This document shows positions 35,337-53,274 of a stretch of DNA of 64,000 bases, one piece after another. The stretch comes from Corticium candelabrum. Taxonomy: Eukaryota > Porifera > Homoscleromorpha > Homosclerophorida > Plakinidae. The stretch is taken from positions 1,116,392 through 1,180,391 of the forward strand of contig NC_085106.1 of NCBI RefSeq assembly GCF_963422355.1, written 5' to 3'. A program made the translations under genes and the position numbers. The notes below the pieces were generated by a model. It was not told where the DNA came from and did no database searches. It saw nothing but the letters and a program-made list of their open reading frames with translations. Position 1 is the first letter of the stretch; each line of letters begins with the position of its first letter.

Positions 35337-35622
35337 TTAGCAAATTGACATGTTTGTAGTACTGTGTACTTTTCTGATTAGCTTTAGTGCCTAGAGCTAA
35401 TTGGGTACAATATTTTTGTGATTAATTTTTTGTTTTAGTTAGGCATCATTTTAATGATTGTTGACTAGCTAGGGATGTGTTTGAATGTTTACATGTGTAG
35501 TTGTGCTTATACTTATGTATTCATTAGCATGGCTTAGCTAAATACCCATTTTTGCGAGTGCTCCTGCGCAACTAACAGTGTCAGAACTGCGAGGTGTTAG
35601 CTCCCGGATAACGGTTGTTTGA
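35337..35622. other. Short spacer between TNIP-like and FIH-like genes
   Basis: 286 bp between tandem genes, AT-rich on the left, with nothing else recognisable. Confidence 0.5.
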
Positions 35623-37858
35623 ATGTCGTGTTTTGGCGTAGCACTCACACTCTTTCTATTTTGCCGTCAGTTTGTAGCTGATGACGCCCCTAACACAGAC
35701 GAAATTTATGACGGTAACAATTTTATATTTTAGGAAGACAATCATTGGAATGCAACTTTACTTTGCAGACATTTTCAAGCTTCTGGAAGAAAAAGAAACG
35801 TTAGAACAAGAGCTAGAAAAGTTGGGAAAATTAAATTCGAAAGGAAAGTTGGACGAATCTTGCAGCATAGGTGAAAAAAAGCTAAAATTTCTGAGCAACG
35901 TTGTTGAAGAAAGAATTTCAAAAGCAGAAGAACTGAAAATAGAATTGAATGATGCGAAAGAGAGAAAACATCACATGCAGCATTTGGAACGGGATTGTAG
36001 GGGTGATGATGTAGAGGACATAATCTCAGTTGAAGATAGAGTCCACTTCAGAGGACGTTACACCTTTTCTGTTGACCCAGTGGAAAGAGTTGCAGTAGAC
36101 GGTTCTCAAGTAAAGGAGAGTCTAAAACATGGGGTATAAGACGGCCATAATAGATGGGTGTTGGAATTAATAATAATATACAGACTATACTATAGCTTGC
36201 TCTTGGAGATGGATGTGACTTGCATGATTTGCACATGAGAGACCACAGAGTTAGTAGAAAGGCAGGTGGGTGTATCAACATTACAGACAGCATACATCTA
36301 GATATGCAACAGATGAGAATTTTCTTCATAAATTAAAGAGTTAGCTGTTTTGATGAGCAGTATGTTGTTGTAGCTAGGTCAGTGGTGCTTGTGTGCTATG
36401 ATATTGTTCGCTGCATTTCTCAGTTTTTTATTGTTGTTTTTGTGAAGAAACCAGTGGTAATAAAAGGATCTAATCTGACTGCATCTACTATTGGCAAGTG
36501 GAGTATAGAGTACCTTCAGACTCAGCTTGTATCGAATGAAATGCAACTTTATGTTACACCCAATCGACAGTTCAAATCGTACACTTTGGAAAACAGAGGA
36601 AATTACAGCTTTGATCTATCACATGTGGCATCCAAGGAAACATTTCGGACATTTCTTAACATAGCAGACATATTGTACAATACTGCAAATGGCAGTAGAG
36701 TTTGCCTCAAGGAACTATTGAGTAGATGTAGCTCATCTGATATGATGAGTGCTTTGTTTCAGTTCAAGTCAGATTTGCAATCAAGTTTGTTGGCAGAGGC
36801 AGGATGGGGAGAATTAGAACAAGAAGTGTTATCTGTTGGAATGGCAGATAGAGTGATACACACACATTACAATATGGCAGAGAATCTTGTTGTACAAGTG
36901 AGATGAAAATATCAGCAAGCAGTGATGTGAATACATGAATAGATCTTTACCTATTTTGTTATAGGTTTTTGGTCATCAAAAGTTTGTGTTGTTTAACCCA
37001 ACTGAGTATGCAAATCTGTATCCCTTCCCAATCCATCATCCACAGGATCGACAGTCGCAGGTATGTCTTTGTCTGTGTTGTCTGCCTGTCTCTCAGCTTG
37101 TCTGTCTGTCTGTGCATTTATGGAAGAAGAAAACACTGTCTGTCTGTCTGTCTGTCAATAGATATATTTTTCATAAATGAACCATAGCACCAAAGCAATG
37201 TCTGTCTGTCTGTCTGTCTGTCTGTCTGCCTGTCTGCCCAATACATATATTTTCAACATTGAAATCTACAATCAACACAACTAAGCAACTCTACTGTCCC
37301 AATCGCACAAAATCTCTACCAAACTAAAACTCTACAGAAACCAGCCCTATATAGGGCTGTACAGTAAAGCACATTAATAATTGTGTATATTGTTCATTAT
37401 CTTCACTTTCCTTGTATGTTCCAGTAAGTGGGATGCCTTCCTGGAAATCACTCTAGCGTTACATTGTTGTAACTGAACTGATAAACGTTGTCTCCAATAT
37501 GTTGTAAAATTGGATGCATTCTGATGACCGTCCTCATCATAAGACATGAGAGAAAGAGTCTTTAAAACTGTTGAGCCTCGTCACCCCATCTGCCATAATG
37601 TTTGGTATTGCTGTTGGTGCATACCCTCCTGGTAGCAGTTGGGAGTCATACTTTGTATGTTTGATCTTTTCTCTTTTGGATGCGGCAGCACCATCAATAT
37701 AAGCAGCTCTAAATAGGATGTCTTTGCTGAATGGATGTGATAGAGCAATGTCTAATTCTGCTGGTGGCATGCAGAATGATTTCGCAACATAGATGTCTGG
37801 CCTTCCACTGGAAGTGGTGTAGCGATCTTTAGGCTCAATGTAGTACGGTACATGTAAC

Positions 37859-37917
<59 letters not shown>

Positions 37918-39320
37918 TAGTTTGCCTGATTGTCTGATTGACTGTTTGTTAAGAAAATGCCACAGATGTTTTTGGACGTGCAATGGAAGTAGATAGTTTG
38001 GTTGTGACTCATTTGTATGTTTGTCTATTTATGTCTCATCCCTCTATTGTAGGTGAACTTTGATGGTCCAAATTTTGACATGTTTCCTCAATTTCGTGAG
38101 GCACGAGGACTTCAGGTCATTGTCTCTCCTGGTGACATTGTTTACATTCCATCATACTGGTGGCACTACATCGAGTCTGCAGACCAGGGGTTAGTAAAAA
38201 GTTTATTAACTTAATTAAAACTTGGTGTGTGTGTGTGTGTGTGTTTTTGGTGCTGTGGCTCAATTGGTTAGAAAGTGCATTTAGAGAATGGAAACATCCG
38301 GGACCTTGCAGGGTTGCAAAGTTCAAGTCACAGTAATGGCGAGCTATGGCATAATTTCCTTGGGCAAGAAACTTACACACAATTGCCTCTCTCGACTCTG
38401 GAGTATAGATGAGTACCTGGTCTTTGACTGGTGTGGCAAAGGCCCCAGCTGCGACAAAGTCCATAGCCACTGGGGTCCGGGTGGGACTTTGGGTGCTTAC
38501 ACCACAGTTGGCGTTGCAGTTGGTGCTCCTACGAGCACCTGGCCAGGCTCCAGGAGATTGCTTAGCACGGCCCATAGCTCCTACTTAGTGCACAGGAACC
38601 CAACCATCTGGCTGGGGGGCATTACGTTTAATGGCAGCTCCTTATCCATTTGCCATTTGTGTGTGTTTGTGCACATGCATGTGTATGTTTTGTTTGCTTG
38701 CAGTAAGAACCAGTGGCAACATGTGTAAGAATCAAGTTTATTAGATTCCATTCTTGTACTATTGCCCAGATAATGTCATGTGACAGTCACCAAATATGAG
38801 TGCATGGATGTGAAATAGTCTAATACTGTATTTGTAGATGTCAGAGATCTATTTCCTTACATCGTTGCAAGTCGTCGATCAAGCACTTGCATAAATTAAT
38901 GATAGTTGACTTGTCTTATTTGCGATACGCATCTCTCTCTGCTAAAAGAAATTGCATTGGTGCATACACAGTATAATTACCGTTATATACATCATATAGT
39001 ACCTGTGCAATACATTTTCTTTGTGGTAGAATGACTGTGTCTCTTGATTTTCTATTCCAACCTTCATGGATGGAGAAAAATAAAGGAGATATAATTGATG
39101 TCGAGAACGACGTTTCTACTAACCAGTCAATATTTAGTGTTCCTGATGATGTAAAGGAAATTAGACTTCAGCGGGATATTGAGACACTCATTGGCAGTAC
39201 AGTCCATCCAAGCAAGGTTTTTTCTTTTGTTTCTTCTATTTATCAGTAATTGATCTAGATATTTTGCAGATAAAGAAAATCTTGAAGACAACACTCGAAA
39301 GAAGGTTTGATTTCTTGTAA
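35623..39320 (+). CDS. Secretory FIH-like JmjC protein with coiled coil, probable pseudo-hydroxylase
   Basis: Eight exons: 35623-35713, 35769-36133, 36196-36261 (GC donor), 36448-36897, 36965-37060, 38053-38189, 39030-39216 and 39270-39320, giving 480 aa. The N-terminus MSCFGVALTLFLFCRQFVAD looks like a signal peptide. A coiled coil follows (EEKETLEQELEKLG... to about residue 110), then a JmjC/cupin domain most like FIH (HIF1AN): KPVVIKGSNL, LYPFPIHHPQDRQSQVNFDG, SPGDIVYIPSYWWHYIES and an FIH-like C-terminal helix pair. FIH is a soluble 2-oxoglutarate asparaginyl hydroxylase. Here the iron HxD reads H314-Y-N316 and the distal His is kept (WWH394). By eye, 2-oxoglutarate contacts equivalent to FIH Tyr145, Thr196, Lys214 and Asn294, and Trp296, are Cys, Ile, Gln, Asp and Leu. 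It is therefore probably inactive or altered. The first three exons rest on splice phase only. Confidence 0.75.
37079..37230. repeat. TCTG/TGTC microsatellite patches
   Basis: Short (TCTG)n runs at about 37079-37115, 37137-37157 and 37199-37230, in intron 5 of the FIH-like gene. Confidence 0.85.
37537..37856 (-). mobile_element. C-terminal fragment of a LINE-type retrotransposon
   Basis: Minus-strand frame RPDIYVAKSFCMPPAELDIA, continuing through HPFSKDILFRAA and GAAASKREKIKHTKY to LPGGYAPTAIPNIM. A PD-then-acidic nuclease-like start, HP..(S)..RAA..G.AA..RE..K..KY, and a closing P-x-V/I-P block is the pattern of the C-terminal nuclease-like domain of several non-LTR reverse transcriptases. 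Only this end is present and it is followed by a TCTG tract. It lies in intron 5 of the FIH-like gene, antisense. Confidence 0.45.
37857..37915. repeat. (TCTG)n microsatellite
   Basis: About 14 uninterrupted TCTG units adjoining the LINE fragment, at what would be its upstream side. Confidence 0.95.
38245..38650 (+). mobile_element. tRNA-derived SINE-like element
   Basis: A pol III-type head is present: box A-like TGGCTCAATTGG near 38255 and box B-like GGTTGCAAAGTTCAAGTC near 38313. A GC-richer body of about 320 bp follows (GGCAAAGGCCCCAGCTGCG, GGTCCGGGTGGGACTTTGGG). It is compositionally unlike the flanking AT-rich intron and directly follows a GT repeat. It sits in intron 6 of the FIH-like gene. 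Confidence 0.6.
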
Positions 39321-39933
39321 CTTTTTTTAGAAACATCCAACAATTGTCATGTAACAATCTCTTCACAAGAATGCTTCTTATGTGTTTTATTTTTGTGCAT
39401 CTCCAATTGGATTGGCATCAGTTAAATAGATGACTCACTGATCTGCTTTAGACTTAGTATTGGTAGAAATATTTTAATCGTAATTTTATACATCATATTG
39501 TAACAAACGGAGCTCATGAAGAGTTTCTGAAATCTCTGGTTGATAGTCAGACTAATTTCACATGAATATTATCGTTCATCACCGTGTGGTCACTTTCTGT
39601 GGTGATGTGATTATTCAAGTTTGAGTACAATAATCTCAAAAAGTCACGACAAGTAACAATTGTGAGTATTTATGATGACGGAGAGTTGCTGTTGCTTTGT
39701 TGGCAACAGATGGTGCATTGCTATAACTTCGTGTAGAGAACACTTTGTTTCTATGTTTTAGCACTTGAAAGTTCTTGTGCTTTACCGTAATCTCTAGAAG
39801 TTCAAGGCACGACAACCTTGTCTGACACATTACAAGAATGATTCCAAATCAGTAAACGTTTATTTACCCACGCAACTACAACAAGTTTCAGCTACAGTAA
39901 ACCGCATGTCTGTTCATCTCCCTTTTACTTTGA
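39321..39933. other. Convergent 3' spacer, FIH-like and ARF genes
   Basis: 613 bp, AT-rich, with no domain-bearing frame. Confidence 0.5.
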
Positions 39934-41598
<1,665 letters not shown>

Positions 41599-41769
41599 TT
41601 TGAGTCTAACAATGTCAGGTCGCGTTGGTGGACTACCGAATGACTGATGTAGTAGACAATGACGGTAATGATAACACACAATAGTCTCAACGCAAAAGCT
41701 GCCACGTCGCCTTCCTTACCCTCCCCAGCACGGGCGACAGTTTGTCTATTGCGCGTGCGCGGATTAAAT
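41599..41769. promoter_or_regulatory. Bidirectional promoter candidate, ARF / LSM8
   Basis: A 171-bp GC-richer gap between divergent housekeeping start codons, including CACGGGCGACAG and GCGCGTGCGCG. No TATA was seen. Confidence 0.45.
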
Positions 41770-43326
41770 ATGGCTGGCACGCTAGAATCGTGTGTAAATC
41801 GTATCCTTTGTATGTAGTCTCAGTAGAAGTGAGTCAGTCTGATAGAACAGAGCTAGAGTAATATAGATTTGTGGTATTTCTTTGACTGCTTTTTGTCAGA
41901 AACTGTGGCAATTGTTACTAACGATGGCAGAATTATTGTGGTACTGTACTGTTACTGTAGTGATGTTTTAATTATTATAAATAGGGAATTTTAACTGCTA
42001 GTACATTAGTGCATTTTGGATTAGGTTTCTTAATTTCCTTAATTAATTAAATGTTATTTGTTTTGATATGACTGCATGAACTCCTTGCTCTAGATTTGTC
42101 AGTTACATTTGTCAGTTACATTTTCATTCTAAAGCCCTGTCCACACTAGACCAGAATGGATCGGGATAGCGAGCGTCCACACTGCACTTTGAAAACGCTA
42201 CCTCGGCCTCATTTTTGATATCACATGACTGATGACCGATGTGTACGTGTGGCTTCTTTGCTTGTGGAAAGTGTTGATACAGCGACGTAAGATGAGCGAG
42301 AACAAAGATGAATGAGGAGTGCTAGATGTTCTGACTACACGCTTAGCGTACGTGAGGATAACGCACACTATTTCTAATTGGATTCAACCGATCGCGATCG
42401 AAACCACCTCGCGATGTGGATTGGATTTATCGCGAACCAGTTGCAATTGTGGACAGGCCTTAATTCAGTAGTTTGCTGCACATCATGTTTTTACACATAG
42501 AAGACCTAGTTTACTTTTAGCTTATTAACTGAAATGCGAATATTGATGAAACAAAACAAGGAACTGGTTGCATGACATCGTTTTTCTTTTTCAGACTATA
42601 CTGCTGTAGTAGTTTGTATGCCAATGGTAGAGGTTCGTGCCTCGTAATTAATTTGTGTACAATTAAATGATATATGTCCAGGGATTTGTCTGTAGGCAGA
42701 ATTTAGAGTAGATGCTCATTTTCTATGCAGTATATTGTATGCTCTACAGCTAAAATCATAAGCTCCAGGTTGCTCATAATGTGTGTGCGTGTGTGCCTGT
42801 GTGTGTAGTTGTGTTGAGAGACGTGGTGATTGATATGGCACGTTTAGTCTGTTTTTAGACTACACTTGACACATGCCGAGTTATCCAACTGTAACTTGTT
42901 TGTCACTAACAACAGAATTCTAATGTAAGAAATTTTATGATGAGTAAAGACACTAAATTTTATGAAAGCAATTCTGTGAAAGGAAATCAGTACATGAAGG
43001 TTTTATACCTCAATAATTTGAACAGTATTTCAAAAATTTGTTGTATTAGGGTTTATTGAAGGGGTTTGATCAGACAATCAATGTGATACTTGAAAACAGT
43101 CATGAACGAGTGTATTCATCAGCCTCTGGAGTTGAACAGGTCGCTCTAGGTCTCTACATCATTCGAGGAGACAACATGTTCGTAACTCAACGTTTGACTT
43201 GCAATTGCTGGATACATAGTTTTCTCTTTATTTAGAGCTGTGATTGGTGAGATAGATGAAGAAATGGACAGCACTTTAGACTTGAGTGAAATCAGAGCAG
43301 AACCTTTGAATGCAATTGTACACTGA
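41770..43326 (+). CDS. LSM8: U6 snRNA-associated Sm-like protein LSM8
   Basis: Four coding exons: 41770-41799, one at about 41901-41941, one at about 43052-43179, and a last ending TGA at 43326. The product, about 96 aa, is nearly the human length. It reads MAGTLESCVN, then TVAIVTNDGRIIVGLLKGFD (Sm1), the NVILENSHERVYSS strand, and GLYIIRGDNIAVIGEIDEE (Sm2). The C-terminus SEIRAEPLNAIVH is diagnostic of LSM8. It forms the nuclear LSM2-8 ring on the U6 snRNA 3' end for splicing. The first join gives Asn-Gln-Thr where vertebrates have Asn-Arg-Thr. Intron 2 contains a MITE-like element. Confidence 0.95.
42132..42461. mobile_element. MITE-like element, family 2, in LSM8 intron 2
   Basis: Inverted termini AAGCCCTGTCCACA (42132-42145) and TGTGGACAGGCCTT (42448-42461) match 13 of 14 bases and enclose a 330-bp non-coding, GC-richer core with a second inner TCGCGATCG palindrome. 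It is flanked by AA/TAA bases that could be part of a target duplication. Confidence 0.6.
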
Positions 43327-43941
43327 ACTGAAATTCTAGCACTTCGTACTCATTCACTTTGCACACATGTTGGACAGAGTGTATATACAAATAGAAATGA
43401 CACATGTTTAGTGTGTACGTCATTACTCTGTCAATTTTGTTTAGACTTAGATTTTTGTGAGTATGCGTTGTAAGAGGTTACAACCTTACCGGATGTACGT
43501 TTGCATGTACACACTAAATATGGACTGAAATGAACTCTGGTTTGTATCTGTTTTACCTCATCAAATTGGTAGCTAAAGGTCAAGGATCTCTCATCTGTCA
43601 TTTGATAGCAGTTGGATGATATTTCAAGGTGAGAACTTTCTCCGTGCAAACTGACTATATTTGTTGCACATGCTAAGAGTACTGGTGCTGCACACATGAC
43701 TTTGTGGAAACAACTATTAGGTTGTATCAGGAATTGACAAATTAGGTTTGGTGGTTGATACCAGCCACAAGTGCACTCTGAGAGAAGCTTCAAAAGTTAA
43801 AGTTCTACCACCTGCGGTCGTAATTGAATTGATTCGAAATCCGTTTAATTAATTATTATTTATTCACTTGCAAATTTGGTTCTAGCAAGTAAGTACACGG
43901 TCACACACGTCAGTGCTTCCACCTTTAGCTGCCCATCCACA
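43327..43941. other. Spacer downstream of LSM8
   Basis: A 120-codon minus frame (43431-43793) spans much of it but has no recognisable domain, signal peptide or splice partner, so it was not called. The rest is AT-rich. Confidence 0.45.
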
Positions 43942-44150
43942 ATGACAATACTAACCTCGATTACGTTGTTGTTGTTTCTCACGTGTTGCTATTCTTGTGT
44001 ACAACATGATCGTGGCTGCAGTGTCTTCTCGGACAGCTGTGAGTAATTACTCACGTGCAACTAGAGACTCAAGGAACTTTCGTAGGCGGATTCTGGCTCA
44101 TCATTGACATTCAGATGAAACCTTGTTTGTTTGTGGCAACCACACAGTAA
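43942..44150 (+). CDS. Candidate tiny secreted Cys-containing peptide
   Basis: ATG 43942 opens a signal-peptide-like stretch (MTILTSITLLLFLTCCYS), then CVQHDRGCSVFSDS to a GT donor at 44039. An AG acceptor at 44085 with matching phase gives CGFWLIIDIQMKPCLFVATT and stop TAA at 44150, about 53 aa with a 47-bp intron. The mature part would carry four or five Cys. Support is only the signal peptide, splice phase and Cys content. It lies just upstream of the PKC gene on the same strand and might instead be part of a PKC 5' UTR. Confidence 0.3.
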
Positions 44151-44299
44151 ACAGGGTCTTCCGCCAAGGTCACGCAACCGAGTGGTGAGACTACCAATGA
44201 GATCAGAAGACATTTCCGGAGTAATAGGCGTGGCCTGGTATTAGTAATTGTGATTCCAGAGCGCATGTGTAAGCAGACACAAGTTCACGGTCGTTGACG

Positions 44300-49271
<4,972 letters not shown>

Positions 49272-49679
49272 TTAATAACTGCAGGATGGTCTTGCTGCTT
49301 TCTGCTATTGATTGCATGTGCACGTACATTGTGCTATTTGGGCTAGTACACGCTTAGTTTAGTTCTAACTGTTGTTGTCAGTGTTGGCTTTTTATTACTT
49401 GTACAATTGCCGCCATATGTATTGTATTTAATTAATTAATAAGCAACTGTGTGCGTGCATGCAACATCGCCTAGCGTGCGTTGCATGTAGCGTCATGACA
49501 ACCAGAGCATGATTACGTCATGTCCACGTAGCGTGATTGGCTACCCCTATCATCACACCCACCAATCACTGTTGACTCCGGGAAGTCCGTCAGCGCATGC
49601 GGCACTCTATCCCGGGTTATCCTGGTTGTTGGAGGGAACTGCTCTTGTCATCGCTCCCGGACGGTTCGAGGCCCTACTG
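49272..49679. other. Spacer between PKC and DMTF1
   Basis: Contains the PKC 3' UTR on the left and a GC-richer probable DMTF1 promoter on the right (from about 49540). An in-frame open stretch extends upstream of the DMTF1 start but lacks family similarity. Confidence 0.5.
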
Positions 49680-52313
49680 ATGGCGTCGGCACCCGGCGAA
49701 TCCCCGGACGAACCGCAAAGCGCGGCAACGGAAACTATCGAAACAGCTTGCGAAGGCCCGACAGAAACGGTCGTCGTAGAAGAGAGCGGAATCGCGGGTT
49801 TGTCGTCATCTATTGTGCTTATTAGACCACCTAATATAATATCTCACACATAAACCGTACAGGAAAGCGTTCACGCGACGCGAACGATGCCGATTCGGTC
49901 GCCAAACGGTCGAAACTCGACGAGGGAATGTTTTCCACCCCGATGGACGCTCTCGTGACGATTGCTGGCGACCAACAGCAGATAGTTGTCGAGCACGAGA
50001 CGTCGGGAAACGATGTCGAGCAGGCTGCGACGTTTGACGACGCGCATGTGATCGAGTCGATCACAGAAATGGCGACGCCTGTTGATGTCAGCCAGTTGGG
50101 TGTGACGCAGGTCGTTGCCTCGGGCACGTACACGCTGGCGAACACGACGTCTGAAGTGCAGGTTGTATCGACTCGGCAAGGCGCGTCGGAAATGGATGCT
50201 GCTGGCGCGGGGCCGCAGATAACTTTGCTGGCTATTGATACGGGAGAGGTCGGGGCTAGTCATCAGACTCGAGCTCTGCATGAGAGTGGGGATACGGATC
50301 CTGATGTGATTAATCAGTGTTGGTTTTCTCCTAAGGATGACAAGGACAATCCACAGGGTAAAGTTGTGTGTAGAGATGTTGGTGTATGGATGGTGCGCTT
50401 TTTGGATTTTGATGTTTGTGGTATGTGTGGCACTTGTGAAACGGATTGATGTTGTAGTTGTAGGTCATCTCTTTTGAACATGGTTTGTTTTAGATGTAGA
50501 ATGCAATACTAAAAGTGAATTGGCTGTTAATTAATTAACGGAGTTTTTGTTATTCATTGTTTTGTGTTGTCTGTTGCATGGGATGCTTGAGTTGAGTTAT
50601 GTTTTTGCTGGGAGGTTTTTACTTTTTTGACATGATTTGCAGCTGTTTGATACAGTAAAGAAGATTTGTTTGTAGGTGAAACATTTTGGTAGTCAAAATA
50701 TGGAATTTCATTGTACAGTGTAGTTGTTTACCTCAGTTTTACCCGTTTCTAAAGCATTCGTTTCTTAACGTTTACTGATTGTTATGAATTATAGTCTAAG
50801 GTTGTTGCCTTGTTGTGCTATAAACGTATTAGGCATCAAGTGGAAGTCTGGCATGTGGTCGAAAGCTGAGAATGAAATACTTCGAGTTAACATAGCAGAA
50901 TACTTGAAGACAAACAATATAGCAACAGCTGAGGAAGTTATCTTTGAACTGTCAAAGGAAGAACGGAAAGACTTTTACAGAACAATCGGTCAGTGTTGAA
51001 GAAGAAAATGAGGCAACACTTTATTGATTGTTTGTTTTTGTAGCTCGTGGCATCAAACGTCCACTGTTTGCTGTGTATCGACGCGTACTGAGGATGTATG
51101 ACAAGAAGAATTACCTGGGGAAGTACACAACAAACGAGGTTGATCAGTTAAAAGAGCTAAGACAGAAACACGGAAATGATTGGGCAGCAATCGGTGCAGC
51201 TATGAATAGAAGTGCATCTTCTGTCAAAGACAGGTGTCGCTTGATGAAGGATGGAGGCAATTCAGGTAAATTTAAATTGTCAACAAAATATAATACACTG
51301 GCTTATGGATGGTGACATTGGATGATTTTATAGGTAAATGGACTGATGAAGAAGAAAAACGTCTGAGCTCTGCTGTGCACGAAATCACAGGAACAAAGCC
51401 AGGAGATTATGTGACCTGCAGTCTTCCATGGGCTAAAGTAGCAGAAAAAGTGGGAACTCGTACAGAGAAACAATGCAGATCCAAATGGTATCGGTGACTC
51501 TATCATCTCATGCTGTGTGAGTGTTAATGATCACAGTTTATCTTTAGGTTGAACTATTTGAACTGGAAGGAGGCAGGAGGGGTGGAATGGAAAAAGAGAG
51601 ATGAGGTGGAACTGATTGATCGAGTGTATGGCGTTGGAGTTGACGATGAGAATGATATCGATTGGGCATCTCTTAGTCATGACTGGAAAGCGTAAGTGGA
51701 CAACTTGCCACTGAAATGGCATGACAGACAGACAGACAGCAGACAGACAGACGAAAGGATAGATATCTGGATTTGTAACAGTTGACTCAGACAAATCTCC
51801 TTTTGTAGTGTACGCTCTCCCCAGTGGCTTCGTAGTAAATGGTGGGCTCTCAAACGCCACGTGCCTGACTCGCATATAACAAATTTCCGTCATGCCATTG
51901 AATATCTTCATGCCAACCATGCCAGTCTACTGAGAAACAAAGTCGAGAAACTTGAACCACGTCCTCGTACATCCAGTGCTAGTGGCCACCAGCAGACTGT
52001 CGCTATGGCATTGCCATTTGTGTCACTCCAGGGTGGTCAACTTACTACACTACCTGGAGGAGGAAAGGCAGTTGCTATGGTGCCAGTACAACTGAATCAA
52101 GCCAGTGCTAACGGAGGGACAGCGGTGATACTGAGTGGTGATATGTCGCTTGAGGCTGTTCAAGCACAGTTGAACTCTTTGCAGTCTCAGGTAGGGATGA
52201 AATTGCTGAGTATTAGTGAGTTGGTCGACTGAAGTTGTGATTGTGGTTGTAGATAATGAGTTCGCAGGGAGGCGATCAACCGCAGGCTTACATTATACAG
52301 TCACCTTTCGGTG

Positions 52314-52366
<53 letters not shown>

Positions 52367-53125
52367 GTGTCCGTGCTCACTGTCTTGTCATCATGGTAGG
52401 TGGTGGGCTTGGTGCTCACACTGTTCTCGTCCAATCGCAAGAAGCAGGCAACGCTGGAGAGGCCATTGTGACCGCTGTGTCTGAAGAGGCACCAAGTGGC
52501 GAAACCGAAGTGCCTATGCCAGGAGCAACTCCGGTGGCTGGAACGGAATCGGTCGAAAGTAGCGCAACTACCGAGGTGCAGGCTGCTGGACTTGCTGGAG
52601 GTGATGGTAAGAACGAAATCCACACTCTCTTTCTGTGTCTCTCATGGTCACTCTTTACTTGTGTACTGTACCATTATGTTTGTATGTTGTTATTGCATTG
52701 GGTGGGTGAGATGTTGAGCTACATAAATTTCGAAACCATTTCATCTGCTCTAGCCTTGACAATATTAGTTGTATTGAGTTTCTTGTTAAAAGCTAATACA
52801 ACCAACAGATTGTTGGCTTTATAGTCAGTCTTGCCACTCATATCCAAGCCGGTCAGATCGTGGAAGGGACCACAACAGCCGTATTGATTGCACCGGAAGT
52901 CACCGAAGAAAGCACCATCACAACAGGCAAGAACAGAAATCATAGCTCGTGCCAGGTGTGTCATAGTGGAGTCTATTTGTGATAGAAGTGCCGATGGTCG
53001 GAGAAGAAGTAACGACAGAGTCTGTTGCGACCATGTTGGAAGGCGGAGTCGAAGTCACCTCCGATACCATGGAAATGAGCGAGGGCCAAGTCGAGGTGAC
53101 CTCCGAGATACCCCAGGAAAATTAA
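49680..53125 (+). CDS. DMTF1: DMTF1 (cyclin D-binding Myb-like) transcription factor
   Basis: Twelve exons: 49680-49797, 49863-50357, 50833-50988, 51044-51265, 51334-51487, 51548-51691, 51809-52190, 52253-52310, 52400-52606, 52825-52926 (GC donor) and 52986-53125 among them. The N-terminus is acidic with a bipartite nuclear signal (KRSRDANDADSVAKRSK). The three-repeat Myb/SANT region follows: IKWKSGMWSKAENEILRVNI, RKDFYRTIARGIKRPLFAVY, YTTNEVDQLKELRQKHGNDW, SASSVKDRCRLMKD, GKWTDEEEKRL, GTRTEKQCRSKWLNYLNWKE and VRSPQWLRSKWWALKR. This is closely colinear with vertebrate DMTF1, which activates ARF/p53 signalling. The C-terminal half is Val/Thr/Glu-rich and transactivation-like. Exons 7 to 8 flank a CT microsatellite. 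Confidence 0.95.
51722..51752. repeat. (CAGA)n microsatellite in a DMTF1 intron
   Basis: CAGA units in two short runs separated by one CAG, on the same repeat unit (TCTG complement) as elsewhere in the window. Confidence 0.85.
52316..52361. repeat. (CT)n microsatellite in a DMTF1 intron
   Basis: About 23 uninterrupted CT units starting right after the exon donor (GTGAGT) at 52311. Confidence 0.95.
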
Positions 53126-53259
53126 GACAGAGAGAAGACAGAAACTGAACGTGAGGTGTTGTTAGTTTTCTAGTTGCACGTCTCAAATTTTGCTCATCGT
53201 GTCGTGTCTGTGTGTCTTGTACTAATTATATCCATTCGTGCCTCAGTTGTACACTCAAA

Positions 53260-53272
53260 AATAAACTTTATT
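53260..53272. terminator. Palindromic bidirectional poly(A) signal
   Basis: AATAAACTTTATT places AATAAA on both strands, with one base between them. It lies 135 bp after the DMTF1 stop (plus) and 147 bp after the DD3-3 stop (minus), so one 13-bp word can serve both converging transcripts. Confidence 0.6.
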
Positions 53273-53274
53273 GG

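Noticed and set aside
38117-38728. Frames of about 150 codons on both strands in an FIH-like intron
   Set aside because: They fall within the tRNA-derived SINE-like repeat.
35623-39320. FIH-like gene as an orthologue of ER protein JMJD8
   Set aside because: It shares a signal peptide, but the core motifs (YPFPIHHPQDRQSQV and the C-terminal helices) match FIH, not JMJD8.
43431-43793. 120-codon minus-strand frame with several Cys and His
   Set aside because: Composition is unremarkable, there is no recognisable zinc-binding spacing, and it sits in the LSM8 3' region.
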